Below, in pieces: positions 33,953 to 45,727 of a stretch of 64,000 nucleotides of DNA. Location: positions 4,496,986 through 4,560,985 of the forward strand of contig JAHWDD010000006.1 of assembly GCA_023897205.1 (NCBI GenBank). Reading direction: 5' to 3'. The notes beneath the pieces are model-generated. The model ran no database searches, was not told the origin of the DNA, and saw only the letters and a program-made list of their open reading frames with translations. A program made the position numbers and the translations under genes. The DNA is from Exophiala sp. HKRS030. Lineage: Eukaryota; Ascomycota; Eurotiomycetes; Chaetothyriales; Herpotrichiellaceae. Every line of letters begins with the position of its first letter. The stretch's first letter is position 1.

Positions 33953-34927
33953 GGGACATAAATGCGTATTGGGTCTTTCGCGTTTGCATTGGTGGGATTC
34001 TACTCGACAGTCATGGAGGCCGTGTCTACCTCCAGACGCTCTGGTATCATTTTGAATCGTACGAGTATTAGCAAATGCATATTATTCGGTAGCTCGACAG
34101 ACAGACGGTGGGGTTGGTCCGGTTCATGGATATAGCCAGTGCAACTTCATCTCCCGCACATAATTGTGCAGGCAAATTAGCTGTCCTCCAAGCTTGTACA
34201 CATGTGTCCTTTGGTCACAACAGAAGATCTTCACACTAATCAAGCACCGACGAGTGCGGCTTTTAATTGCAGCACTCGAGGTAGAGGAGATGTTGCACCC
34301 AAAGCCGCTAAATGACTTTTGGTACCGATGGTTTCATCTTCACGGCATGCCACGACGACTCCAACCGCCGAAGGCGCCCCACGGCAGTTTTCCCCTCACT
34401 GGCGTCATCCCCAACGTTGAACCAAATATGCCATTATTGGTGGCTACTCGTAGTTACGACAGACACGGCACACTGGCCCAAGTATGGACTTCATCATTAG
34501 CTAGACATCCACCGGGCGGGGAGGGAGCGGACCCGGTATCGGGGTGCCGCCTCGGGTCAGTTCTCTCGGAGGTGGTGAACATGAACGTCGCCGCTGTCGT
34601 TTATTGTCCTTCTGACTCACAAGTGCGCGTACACATGATTAAGCATACATGAACACGGCTTCATCACTACTTGACTGTCCTACTGGTTCGTACGTAGCAC
34701 TGTGAAGGTCTCAACCAGTGTTTCTCGATTTCTAGCCATTCGATCGGAGTCAGAACCAAACAGGCCACTGGCACCGACTGACAATCATTCCAATCAAAGA
34801 TATCACCTGTTGAATCATCGGAACAGAGGATAGCTAGTATTCGAACTCGGCGGTTGCATTGAGGTAGCCTGAGTGTCCAAACCCAGGCTGCATCATCTCA
34901 ACCACACAGCACCACGAGCCTACACAA
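33953..34927. other. Intergenic region
   Basis: About 970 bp between two plus-strand genes. A 162-codon open frame at 34164-34652 has no recognisable domain, no sensible start context and no protein-like composition, so I do not call it. It should hold the demethylase 3' UTR and the promoter of the next gene. Confidence 0.4.
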
Positions 34928-36085
34928 ATGGGGGCCTTCTTCGAAACCCTACCACCATCGCTAGTCGACTGGCTCCTCGCGCAGCGCGTGCTGTGGATCG
35001 CATCGGCGCCGCTCTCCGGCGACGGCTACGTCAATGTCTCGCCAAAGGGCATCACCGATAAAGGAGGGCCGTTCTTCGGCGTGATCCGCGATCCTCCAAA
35101 ACAGGGCGGCGGTGGTGATGATGAGAAAGAAGTGATCCGCAAATTCTGGTACCTCGATCTCACGGGCTCGGGAATCGAGACTACTAGCCATCTACACGAG
35201 CCGGGAAATGGCAGGATTACGGTCTTGTTCAACGCCTTCGATGGCCCGCCGAGGATTGTCAGGATCTATGGAAAAGGTACGTGGGGGTGGTGCATTTTGC
35301 ATGATTTCAACATCTCCGAATCTTTTTGGCGATTCGGTGGTTGGTGTCGGGTGATGGTGACAGTTATGCTATAACAAACGAACCTTGAAATGAATGGCTG
35401 ACTATAGCCCTGTCTCTGGTCATCTAGGCACGCCATATGAATACGGTACAAAACCATTCAACGACCTGGTCAAATCGGAGAATATCAAAATCATCAATGG
35501 GACGAGAAGTATCGTCATGGTCGACATCCACCAGGTCGGCACATCGTGTGGCTATTCGGTGCCCACGTATGAATGGACAGGATACAGAACGACGTTGCAT
35601 GATTTCTTCGACAAGAGAGTCGCGGCAGAAGAGTCTGGGAATCGCAAGGATGGAATCGAAGTGTAGGTTTTTCCTTGATCCATCCTTTTGTTTTCTCTCT
35701 GTCACAGGGCGTTGCTTTTGTCTTGGTCTGAGGGATATGAAAGTCATTCGCGCATGGACTGTCCCCAGATTTGATTAACTAACGGCCATCAAACTGCAGG
35801 TACTGGGCCTTCAAGAATGCATGGAGTATGGACGGTCTTCCGGGGTTGAAAAGAGCCATCAACACCGGTGTTACAGATAATGTCAAGCCGATCAAGAAAA
35901 TGGTCGGTCAATATGCACCGACGAGTGGTCCGAGGTTGCCGAGGAGAGTATACACCGCAAAGCATCTTGTTGCGGTTGGCTTGTTGAGTGCCATTTTATC
36001 CGCGTTTCTGGTCCTTGTTGCCCTGGTGGTTGGTGGTACGGACAGACTACAGTCGAGCAAGATTGGATCAAGTCTTGAATCATGA
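34928..36085 (+). CDS. Pyridoxamine 5'-phosphate oxidase-like FMN-binding split-barrel protein with C-terminal membrane anchor
   Basis: A 289-residue protein in three exons (34928-35276, 35428-35662, 35800-36085). The N-terminal two thirds match the fungal PNPOx-like split-barrel family (the YLR456W/YPR172W type): ETLPPSLVDWLLAQRVLWIAS, GYVNVSPKGI, VLFNAFDGPPRIVRIYGKG, and MVDIHQVGTSCGYSVP. The family binds FMN or F420-like cofactors; no reaction is established for the fungal branch. The C-terminus is unusual: a basic stretch (RLPRRVYTAKH) followed by a single hydrophobic helix of about 25 residues (VAVGLLSAILSAFLVLVALVV), consistent with a tail anchor. For the second exon I chose the acceptor at 35427, since the earlier AG at 35407 would hit a stop. 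Length is in frame. Confidence 0.8.
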
Positions 36086-36159
36086 TGCAAAGTCGACATA
36101 TCAAGGTATTATGCTACAGGGTCAAGTCTCGCTGCTGGTATCACCAACCAGTCAATGCA

Positions 36160-37170
36160 TTATTCCCCATTTGGATTTTTCAAAGGTTGCGTGATCAGCC
36201 TGCCATCTTTATATAGGTCAGGGAAGATATCGCACAGCGGTAAATCAACATCTATGTCCGGACCAAGAAGGTCCGAAGGAATGATGTCAGTCGAACTAAC
36301 AAATAATTCTTCACCCCAACTGCTAGGCGTTTGAGCACTCTCAGCTGTACTGATCGAGTGAGGAGAAGCATATTCCATCTTTCCTGCGAGACAATCATCG
36401 CTTGCGTTGAAGTCAAAATCAGAATCAAATTCTGAATTCATCCAGTCGTTCCCCGAGTCGAGCATGCATGAGTCGTGCTTGGTAGCTTCATTTGTGGGAT
36501 TCTGTTGGCCTTCTCTCTGAATCTGCTCGGCCATTTCACGCGGAGTCATGCCTTGCAACTTCTTGAATACCCTTTGAAGATGCCATTTGCTCAACCCCAC
36601 TTCCTTTGATATTTGCGACAGACTCAACTGTACTCCTCGCGAGGCTGAGTGTCGAATGAGTTGTACAGCGTTGTAGATTTTGGTTTGCACATCATCCGGA
36701 TCACATGGATATGGGGGTGAATCTCCATTCATGTTCGGCTCTTGACCTTGAGCACTCTGAGATGCTCTCAGGCTGCGATCCGGTTTACATCGCTTGCAAG
36801 GTCTATATCCCGCTGCCTCAGCCTGACGTGCATCATCGAAGAAGTCAATATTCGCTCTTCGCGCCAACCGTGCACTGCAATCGGGCCTGCAGTAGATTCC
36901 CGTCGTTCGTACCGCATAGATGAAGGCTTCTTTGGCATTAGGGTCTCGAGATACAAGCGCCTCCCAGCGCGAGGAAGGCGTCGAAAATTTGTTAGTTTTC
37001 GATGCGGCAATCGGGTTTACTCCGTTGGGGTGTATTCCTGGATTGGTCGCTACGTGTGTCGACTGACCGTGATTCGAACCGATATTCGAACCACACTGTA
37101 CCTCGTCGAATAGAAAGAAGGACGCAGTGGCCGAAGCCTCGAGGGAATTGGGCTCTAGTTTAGTATTCAT
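36160..37170 (-). CDS. Ada-type metal-binding plus AraC helix-turn-helix protein
   Basis: A 336-residue single-exon protein. Residues about 65-135 match the Ada metal-binding domain: RWEALVSRDPNAKEAFIYAV, TTGIYCRPDCSAR and YRPCKRCKPDR, giving Zn ligands C94, C98, C125 and C128. In E. coli Ada the first of these (Cys38) takes a methyl group from DNA phosphotriesters and thereby becomes an activator. Residues about 160-215 are an AraC-type helix-turn-helix (LSLSQISKEVGLSKWHLQRVFKK). No O6-methylguanine methyltransferase domain follows; the C-terminus is instead rich in Asp, Glu and Ser (SEFDSDFDFNASDD), resembling an acidic activation region. Probable role: alkylation-damage sensing and transcriptional response in the nucleus. 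The domain pair is bacterial in style but known in some ascomycetes. Confidence 0.85.
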   Translation of the reverse strand: MNTKLEPNSLEASATASFFLFDEVQCGSNIGSNHGQSTHVATNPGIHPNGVNPIAASKTNKFSTPSSRWEALVSRDPNAKEAFIYAVRTTGIYCRPDCSARLARRANIDFFDDARQAEAAGYRPCKRCKPDRSLRASQSAQGQEPNMNGDSPPYPCDPDDVQTKIYNAVQLIRHSASRGVQLSLSQISKEVGLSKWHLQRVFKKLQGMTPREMAEQIQREGQQNPTNEATKHDSCMLDSGNDWMNSEFDSDFDFNASDDCLAGKMEYASPHSISTAESAQTPSSWGEELFVSSTDIIPSDLLGPDIDVDLPLCDIFPDLYKDGRLITQPLKNPNGE

Positions 37171-38365
37171 AGCTGAGAACCGTGATATACCGATGCTTAA
37201 GCAGTCGAGGACCGTATGTGAGATGGGTTGCGTAGAATAACGGATTGATCAGGTCAAGAGCATGAGCTCCGGAATGAGTTTCTGTTCCATGAGAGATATC
37301 CTCAAAGCGCGTTTTTTCGTGTGTTGAAAAAGAAACAAACAAATAAGGCGTAGAAGCAATGTTCTTGCCCATGAGCTCAACATCACGTATTGGCTTCGTC
37401 TCTGGAATCGGTCAAACCCGGTTGAAGCGGATTGGTCACATTGAAAGCAACGGGGCATTAGTTTCCCAGAGATCAGGCACCAGTGCCCACTTTGCCCCAC
37501 TACTTAGCAAGTCAGAGCAGTACCTCGTCGTGCGATACCCTCAAAGTTCTAAGACCTAGGACTTTCCAAGGACTGCTCAGTCAGCAGGCGCCGCGGAGGT
37601 GTCGAGAGATTTCGGTTCGAGGGATAATGACCAGGATCCATGTGATCACCAAGGGAGGAGGGATATATATCTCAATTCTAGCTGTGCGCAGAAGGTGGGT
37701 TCAGCACAGCTATCACCTCTCACCAGGTGGTTCATGGGTAGGGAGCATGCGTGGACTTTGCAGGTCACAGGGACGGGCATCCCTGGGCTGCAGCGTGAGT
37801 TACCCTCCAAGAGGACGGCCACCTCGCCAGCCGCAAGGTACCAATGCAGACCGGCATCACCCACCCAGTTAGTTAGACTGGTAGCTGCATGTTACATTTT
37901 CGCATACAAGGCTGAACCCCTTAATACCTTTGATGATTGAGTGACTGCCTGGATAGGTGTTTAGTTGAGATAGATCCTTCATAGAAGGAAGGAGCCCTGC
38001 ACATTCCTGCACTTGCCAGACTGGCAGTCTATGGTGAAGATAGGAAGAGCTTCTCCGCCAATCATCTTGTTTTGAGTCCGGGGACATCCCGTAAGTACCG
38101 ATAAAGTCATACACCTCTTGACTTCCAGATATTTTACCTGCTATTCAGAGACTTCGTCCACCTCACCGTATATTGCATATCAGGCTTACTACTTGACATT
38201 CTTACGTTAGAGTTGTACATGATATTCCCACCGCGAGTATATCCCAGACATCTTAGGATACGGCAAAGCCCCTTCAGTCGGAATCCTGGATATTTCCCAT
38301 ATCAAAGATGCCATTCTAAATGAGTCTTGCCTGGAAATAAGTCAGCTTTCGGTAACTTTACAGCA
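37171..38365. other. Divergent promoter region between Ada-like and MFS genes
   Basis: About 1.2 kb between two genes reading outward. The open frames at 37483-37940 overlap in different frames and carry no recognisable motif. I see no repeats. Confidence 0.45.
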
Positions 38366-40211
38366 ATGGACGCAGAAGCCGGGGAGACTCCTGAAAACAT
38401 GGATGAAAGTGGGTACTGATCATTTATATGTCGTTTCTCTCCCGAGGCACATGCTATCATCTTCGACGATTCAAGTCATTGATCTAACCTTCAATCTCGA
38501 TCTTTCGATCTTGTGCTGACATATAGTAGGTACTTCAATGTTGCAAGGCCAGCTTGAGGACTCGCACCATGTGCTTCTTGCGAAAGATGCTAGTCGTGAG
38601 CATGACAGTCTGTTGCCAAAGCCCAGTCCAGACCAGATCGCACTCTCATCGGAACAACGTGCTATGGCAGAAAAAGAACTTGTCAGGAAGATTGACTTGA
38701 GACTCCTGCCGCTTATCATCATCATGTAATTCAGGGGGCATCTCCATCAATTCATCTCTCCTGAATTCTGTCCGCTGACTCATTGTGCGAGGTACGTGCT
38801 CAACTACTTGGATCGAAATGCCATTGCTGCTGCAAGACTCGCTGGTCTTGAAGAGGACCTGGGATTGCATGGTACACAATATCAGACCGCTGGTACGTCA
38901 CTGTTCTGAAATTCCTAAGAAGTGGAGTGCAAAATCAATTTGACACTTTAACTATCTAGTCGGCATTCTCTTCGTCGGCTATCTACTCATGCAAGTACCA
39001 TCGAATCTTTTTCTCAGCAAAATTGGTCAACCACGAATATACCTGTCCTCAGCCATGATCGTATGGGGTTCAGTATCAGCTGCGACGGCATTCGTTCATT
39101 CATTTACAGGTCTGATTGCGGTCAGGTTCTTCCTTGGATTCTGCGAAGCTGCTTTCTTTCCAGGATGTCTATTTTGGCTCAGTTCATTCTACAATCGCAA
39201 AGAACTTGGACTTCGTACTGCGATCCTCTTCTCTGGCTCGTTTGTGTCTGGGGCATTCTCCGGCGTTATCACTGCAGGCATTGTCAAGAGCATGGATGGT
39301 ATATTTGGCATACGGGCCTGGAGGTGGCTCTTCCTACTCGAGGGTTATACCACAATCCTTGTCGCCATTGTGGCTATATTCATATTGCCAGACTTCCCCA
39401 CACAACCACTTGGCTTAGCCCCCAAGAAAAAAGGCTTGCAATATGGCGACTGCAAGAGGATACCGGCAAACTACCCAAGGACAAAAATCATCACGAGTCT
39501 CTTTGGTCAGGGTTCAAGCTTGCCATTCTGGATATCAAGGTGTGGATTTTGATGCTTATTCTCTTCTGTAATGCATATGCAGCCTCCGTCGCGATGTTCT
39601 TTCCAACAGTGGTCGCCACTCTTGGGTACGACGACATAACGTCGCTACTACTTACGACACCACCTTACATCCTCTGTGTGATTACAGCCTTGGGTAATGC
39701 GTGGCATGCTGATCTTACTGGAGAGCGTTACCTTCATATAACACTACCTCTGTACGTGGCCATTGCAACTTTTGCCCTCGCAGCGACAACAAATTCAATA
39801 CACTTACGATACCTGTCCATGTTATTCATGATCCCCGGAGTATATACAGGCTATGCCGTGGCCCTCGGTTGGATATCGAACACTATACCATCCCCATCAG
39901 CAAAGCGAGCATCAGCGCTTGCGGCGATCAATGCCGTCAGCAATCTCAGCGCCACATTCTCCAGTTATATGTTTCCGATAAGTGCTGGGCCGAAGTACGT
40001 GTTTGCCATGACCGCGTGCAGTGTGGCCGGCTTGATCGCCATTCTTGCCGCAACACTCCTGAGACACATGTTACAACAATTGAACAAAGAATTAGACCGA
40101 GAGGAACATCGTGATCTTCTTGCTTCTTCACAGGCTGGCCCGGAGGACTTTACGACGGAAGTCGACCCGGAAGCAAGAGCTGCAACAACGGGCTTTAGAT
40201 ACCTACTATAG
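38366..40211 (+). CDS. MFS anion:cation symporter (DAL5/TNA1-type), one frame break
   Basis: A major facilitator transporter in four exons (38366-38408, 38527-38725, 38792-38892, 38960-40211). The cytosolic N-terminus leads to RKIDLRLLPLIIIM then YVLNYLDRNAIAAARLAGLE, the signature start of the allantoate/nicotinate/vitamin permease (ACS) family. VGILFVGYLLMQVPSNLFL and RFFLGFCEAAFFPGCLFWLSSFY follow, and the central loop precedes six further helices ending with LEVRVC-type GPKYVFAMTACSVAGLIAILAA. The protein should import a small organic anion or vitamin-like compound with protons; the substrate is not readable. The frame slips by -1 at the C run 39396-39399 (after ILPDFP); with one added base the total is 531 residues, normal for the family. 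Exon 1 acceptor could be 38526 or 38529. Confidence 0.85.
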
Positions 40212-40584
40212 GTTTCCTATAAGAATTGAAAGAGAAATTTTCTATCTATTCACAACAGTACACCAATTCTCTGCCTAAAGTCAGGGAAGCGCGTGTGAGA
40301 CACTACTGAAACATAAAATCGTGCATTAACTGCTCCGTCGAAGATGAGGCTACGCTAATCCATATCCGGCCAAGTAAACATCCCGCTCCGCCTGCAAGCA
40401 CTCTCGAGATCCTCCCATCCCACGCGCGAAGTGCATGCCCCACCACTCAAAGTCCAGATTGTGATAACCTTCACAAATAGAGCACCCCTGGCTCAAGAAC
40501 ACGCAACTTCCAAACGCGTGAGAAGCATATCCACGATCCCCTCCCAGACCTGAAGAACCTCCAATCATCCCAACCCAAGTTACC
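40212..40584. other. Intergenic region
   Basis: A 370-bp region between two plus-strand genes, holding one 3' flank and the promoter of the kinetochore-like gene. I see no gene. Confidence 0.4.
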
Positions 40585-41872
40585 ATGGGCGCGTCCAAAC
40601 CCGACGCGCAGCAACGCGCGCGCAGCCCATCAGCAAAGGCATTCAAGACGGTGACATTCGCGCACCTCTCGCCGCAGATCCGACACATCTCACAGACGAC
40701 AATCCGCAAGAAATGGCGCCCGCTGCCGCAATCCTCACAGGACCGGATCCGCGGCATCCTGTTGTCGCTCAAGGCCCGGCGCGGCGGTGCGAAAGATCCA
40801 GGCCGCGTGCCCGCGTTAGGAGTCGTCAAGAAGAGAGGCCGTCCGCCGAAGAATCTGGGCCAAACTGACCAGGACAAGGTCAAGAAGACGAAACGGGATC
40901 GCTTGGATGATGAGTACGACCATGCCGTGGAGATGGTCACGGAGAAGTGAGTGTTTCCAGTCTTGTCCTCTGTTACAGTACGAGACCCGATGTTGGGGAG
41001 CGCAAGCGAAGCATTCACTAGCGCTTGCTTATGCCTGCCATTGTTAAACATCAATACTGACATTAATCGAATATTAGACTCCTACTACGCTTGCCACGCA
41101 TGCCCTTCCCACCGTCTCACGGGACCGGCAACAGCAGCTCCAACACCAACGCAAGCAACATTGTGCCGTCGACATCATCATCGTCATCGTCAACGACACA
41201 AACAGACGACGCATTCTCGCTCGAATCCACTTTGCATCGCATAAACAACCTACAAGCACAATTAGCCATGCACAACTCAACAGCCCACCTGCTAAGAGCA
41301 CAGATGAAGCGCGAGAAGAGAGCCTTACGGCACGATCGCGCGGAACTCGAGACGTTGGAAGCAGGCTTGAAGAGCGAGATCAGATTGAGGAAGGTCAAGG
41401 ACCGAGGTTTGCATCCTATTGTGGCGAGACTGGACGATCTCGAGGATCAGGAGAACCACCACGACGATGACGATCCAGAGACCAGCACAGACGACGAGCA
41501 TCTCCATGCTGATAACAACGACGACGACGATGCTGACCGCGATGCCCATACCACAAGACCTGGCAAGCCTGTCAGGGGTTATCGAAGAAGCAAAAGCCTA
41601 CAGACCACGACCCGTCACACCGTCTCATACGCCTAGCGCGTCCGTCCAACAACAACAACGCTACGGCCGCTGCTGATGTCGACCTGGGTCAGAATCCAGA
41701 CATGCAGCCTCTGCTGCAACAACTACGAAACCATCTCGTCAGCATGCAGACAAACACGGCGGGACTGCGACCGGTGCTGCGTGCAATCGACGAGACCAAA
41801 GTCGCAATGGATCAGTTTGTGGCGACGAGGTTCGGTCCCGAGGACCGCCGGCGTGTCTATGGGATCCAGTGA
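40585..41872 (+). CDS. CENP-Q/Fta7-like inner kinetochore protein, one frame break
   Basis: Two exons, 40585-40946 and 41078-41872, about 385 residues if one -1 break is allowed. The conserved core near residue 35, QTTIRKKWRPLPQSSQDRIRG, is the pattern I associate with CENP-Q (fission yeast Fta7), a member of the constitutive centromere-associated network. An AT-hook-like KKRGRPPK follows, then a helical segment with heptad-like character (SLESTLHRINNLQAQLAMH, and the following KREKRALRHDRAELETLEAGLKS). An Asp/His-rich low-complexity stretch is next, then a C-terminal helix region (LLQQLRNHLVSMQTNTAGLRPVLRAI). The frame changes between about 41560 and 41660; a four-G run at 41575-41578 is one candidate. 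The family call rests on the core motif and coiled-coil layout. Confidence 0.65.
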
Positions 41873-42866
41873 TGCATGCACTTTGCACTCCAGGGGTGCA
41901 GGTGTAATATATATATATGCATGGATGGATGGCTTGTGATGCCAGGCGGTAAAACGAGTATGGTATGATGGTCAAGGTATATATATATATTCGAGCATGA
42001 TCATCAAAGCAATTCCATGCCACTTGCCTCCGTCCGACGCTCTGTCCGATCTGTCGCTCTTCGATTCCATTCCATTCCACATGTCTCTTACCTCTCGTAG
42101 GACCAAAGGCATCTAGAGGAAGTTTAGGATTCTCGAAGAACAACACAGGCACGACGGCTAACAGCGAAGCAGTTGATGCATGCGTGTAGAGGTGACCTTT
42201 CCACAAATGGCCTTAGAAGAGTAGCCTTGAGATGGTGAATGGTTGGCAGACAGATCCTAGAGTCGGTGAAGTATTTATCCAGTTTGGGAAATCATTGAGA
42301 AATCCTCGGTAAACTGCACTGTATGACTGGTTGAAAGAAAACAAGGAGAGCAAGGATGTGAAGACGGTCAAGAGTCAAGTATGAATGCATCACTTTTGTA
42401 CTTAGGAGATATTCAGCTATTCCAAGATGCGCATACTTGCAATCACAACTCCCAACTGCAACACAAAGCCCTGACTGTCCAGGAACATCTCCTTCGACTT
42501 GACCTGCAAACCTCAAAATATTAACTCCTCGGCTTTACGCCTTCTCGTACTATTCTTCCGTATATGCTCCCGCAATCCCTGCGCCACTATCATACCGCCA
42601 TCACAAGTCTTCATCACCCAAGGATAATCCGACTCGATATTGGAGGCGACGCGGAAACAGAGTATATAGCGATTGTGGTATCTTAAAAAGACAAAGAAAA
42701 CTCGGATAAAGCATCAAAACATGGTTATCACCTCATCTCTTCTGCACGCACTCTCTACGTGCCCTTGATATTTCGTAATCCGTCGCTTGCGTGCCATTTC
42801 GAATAGCCACCAGCTAGTCATCATATGTCGAAGCGAATGGAATGGTATCGTGCTGACATCAATTCA
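41873..42866. other. Convergent intergenic region with (TA)n tracts
   Basis: Between the ends of the CENP-Q-like and SLM-like genes. It contains two short (TA)n microsatellites (about 41,909-41,918 and 41,979-41,989) and a (GGAT)n run at 41,922-41,931. No gene is supported. Confidence 0.45.
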
Positions 42867-45727
42867 TCATTGCACAACTGACGCATATACTTTGGTCTCC
42901 TCGTTGAGCGCAGGAGTAGGTGGGAACTCGCCAGGAATGTGTAAATCGGAGATCGTGGTATGGCTTTTGGTTCTGGAAGACGACTTCAGTAGAAAATCTG
43001 TAGGATCAGTGTCTGTTGATCGCGGACCAACAAAGACACCATTGGTGTCGAAGAGACTGTCATTCTGACTAGGAAAGCCAGTACTTGTAGGTACTGTGGA
43101 CAGGGTACCAGTTTCAGTACCGGAGGATGTGGCATTGCCCAAGGCTGAGCTAGGTGCAGTTGTAGTTTCGCTCATCGCCCTAGGTCCGGTGGGAGCGTCG
43201 ATAGGGGCAAGCGTGGCGATAGGAATAGGTGCAGAAGAATGGCCGTAGGCAGGAATGGCGGTGGCTTCAACCTGTTCAGCGGCGGTGGCCTCTGTAGGGG
43301 GTTGTTGTTGATGTTTGTCATGGTGATAAACCGCACCAGCGCCAGCAGCGGCACCAGCAACACCTGCTCCAATAGGGGCCATCCACTCTCCATACTGACT
43401 TGTTGCATCTTGAGGCGCAACAACTCCATGAGGTGTGGGGACGACATTGGAATGCTGGCCACTTGTATATTCTGGTTGCCCAGCAAGCGCAGATGGATGG
43501 ACATCCTCGGGTTGAAGTTCCGTGTGTCTACCGGTGGAATTGACAAAAGGTACCCCACTACCAGGAAGAGCGCCAGCGGCGGCTATGATATCTCGGTCGC
43601 GATCGGAACTTTCTCCACTAGAAGGTGAAAGCGGTGCTTGTAAGCCTCGTTGAACATTGACATCTGACGGAAATCGCCCACCTGGTGCTGGTCGTTGTTG
43701 TGGTGGACGCCATCCGGCCTCGGATCGATCATCGTCAAGGTCGTTGATTCCTGCCACTCCAAGACCGCCTGCGCCTCCAAGAACAGCCCCATCGGCAAGA
43801 GAGTTGCCACGCACTGATTGTTCACCTGAAAAGGCGACTCGATCAGCCTCATCTTCCTCGAGAGCGCCATCTGAACTGATGATACTAGCAGGCTTCAGAC
43901 TATTGCCAGAGAGAGATCGCGCATGCTGTCGGCGTACGAATTCGTTGCGCTCCTCACCACGCTTTTCGGTCAACTCTTTGATATCATTGAACCATGCCAA
44001 CATTGTATCGTGACTCTCTGCGCGGAACACCCAGGAGTGTCCACGATGCATGGAGCCAGTTTGTCGACCCTTCAGCATGAATTTGTGCGAGGACGAATCT
44101 ACTTCGGAGTGGGACCCTAGCTTCTGCTCCGGAAGGTAAAGAGACATGACTGGTGATTGAGAGGCAATGCGATCCGCAGACTTGAACTCGTGAAGATGTG
44201 TGGGTGAGAGGATGTACCTAGAAGAGTGCGTTAGGAAGTGAGAAAGGATATAATGAAAATATTTGACGTACCATCCGGGTGTGTAGTTCTTTAGATATTT
44301 GCTCTTTCGCTCCAGCATGCCGCTTCTTACCTCTATTGCCGCAGGATGATCCTTACCAGGATATACAATATGAGCGAATTGTCTGACAGGATTTCTTGGA
44401 TCAATCATTTGGTTGTTGCTGGTAACGAATTCATCCCATTCATGATCTTTGCTCATTGCGAGTGGTCCTTCCTTGAGCTTTTCGGCAGCATCATAGGCAT
44501 CATCAGCCTCCCGTCGAAGGATACCAGCGACCACGTTATATGCTTTCTGAATTTCTCCAACGACAATGGATTCGAGCTCTCGACCAGATGCCTCAAGATT
44601 GAGGTATGCCTGCAAGATCAGATATTAGTTGGGGTGAGAAAACATCAAGGGACATCGCTTACCCGGTGCAAATAATTTTCTTCGTCGATTTGTCGTTCAA
44701 TTTGCCTGTCAACCGAGAGCTTGACAAGGAAAGGGTCTCCCTTGCCGCTTGTTGCGGCCGCATCATGATCGACACCACCAAGAGCTTCTTGGAGTTGACG
44801 GACGGCATTTCTGGAATTGTTTTGTTCCTTTTCTACTGAATTCTTAAAATCACCAGATAAGCTTTTGATCTCTTTGATTTTTTGTTGTAGATCGCTTCGC
44901 AGACCGGTCAACTGGATGATGACTTCGTTGTGAAGATCGCGCGCTTTGTTCGCTTCGTTGAGAGCCTGCTTGTGGAAGTCCCGTAGAATATACGCCGCGT
45001 CCCCAATTCCGTTAGAAGTCAGGAAGCCAGGTGGAATCGTGGTATTGTTGACCACATTCGACGTTGAAAGTAAAGACTTGGCTCTGGTTTCGTAGGTCTT
45101 ATGAAGATCTCTAAAGTAGTTTATAAGATCTTTGAGGACTTTGCGCCATGCTAGAGGGTGGTCAGCTGGGAGTCGTTTTCAAGCATTTCGTATATTTGGC
45201 ATACCTTGGAAGCGATTTGCGAGTAACTCTGTTGGATTACCAGAGGTTGGTACAGGACAATAGAAGACGCTATTGGTCTCCTCAGTCTCGCCGTACTTTT
45301 CCTTCTCGCCCAGTTGCAAGCTTCGCACGGAACCGGCATAGCTACTTCTTTTACTGGCGGTCCTTTTCAAGCTAGCACTCTTATGCAAGGAAGCTTTCTT
45401 CTTCAGCGTACCGCCTCTTGAAGGCAAACCCGAGTGGGTGCCAGAGAGTTGAGAATTGGAACGAGGAAGCTCTGGCGCATCCTCGTTGACAGTGGAGCGG
45501 GGCGGATCGTCTTCGTAGTTGCTTTGCGAGAGGATCGAGGGCTGCTGCACGGCCCCTTGAGGCAGTTCGTGGTGCGAGTTTGTGTCTATAGGATGAGTGC
45601 CGGCGTAAGAGACTGGCCTCGAGGGCTGTCTGACACTGCTTTGTCGAACGGAGTGTATGGATTGGTCGGCATTGGCTGTTAGCGTACCAGGAGCCGCCGC
45701 GACGGGAGTGATAGGTCTCGAAGCCAT
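42867..45727 (-). CDS. SLM1/SLM2-like PH-domain phosphoinositide-binding protein
   Basis: An 899-residue protein in four exons (45727-45205, 45150-44663, 44609-44272, 44217-42867). Order: Ser-rich N-terminus with a basic SLHKSASLKRTASKRSS stretch; an F-BAR-like helical segment at about residues 165-400 (AWRKVLKDLINYFRDLHKTYETRAKS, and the following helices LRDFHKQALNEANKARDLHNEV); a PH domain at about 410-540 (RSGMLERKSKYLKNYTPGW, ILSPTHLHEFKSAD, SWVFRAESHDTMLAWFNDIKEL); then a long Ser/Pro/Gly/Ala-rich low-complexity tail. This matches yeast Slm1/Slm2, PtdIns(4,5)P2-binding eisosome-associated adaptors of TORC2 that control actin and stress responses. A C-terminal calcineurin-docking motif (PxIxIT in yeast) is a candidate I could not clearly locate. 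Spliced length is divisible by three without correction. Confidence 0.88.

Noticed and set aside
34164..34652. 162-codon open frame in the LSD1/PNPOx intergenic region
   Set aside because: No domain, no protein-like composition and no conserved start; probably chance.
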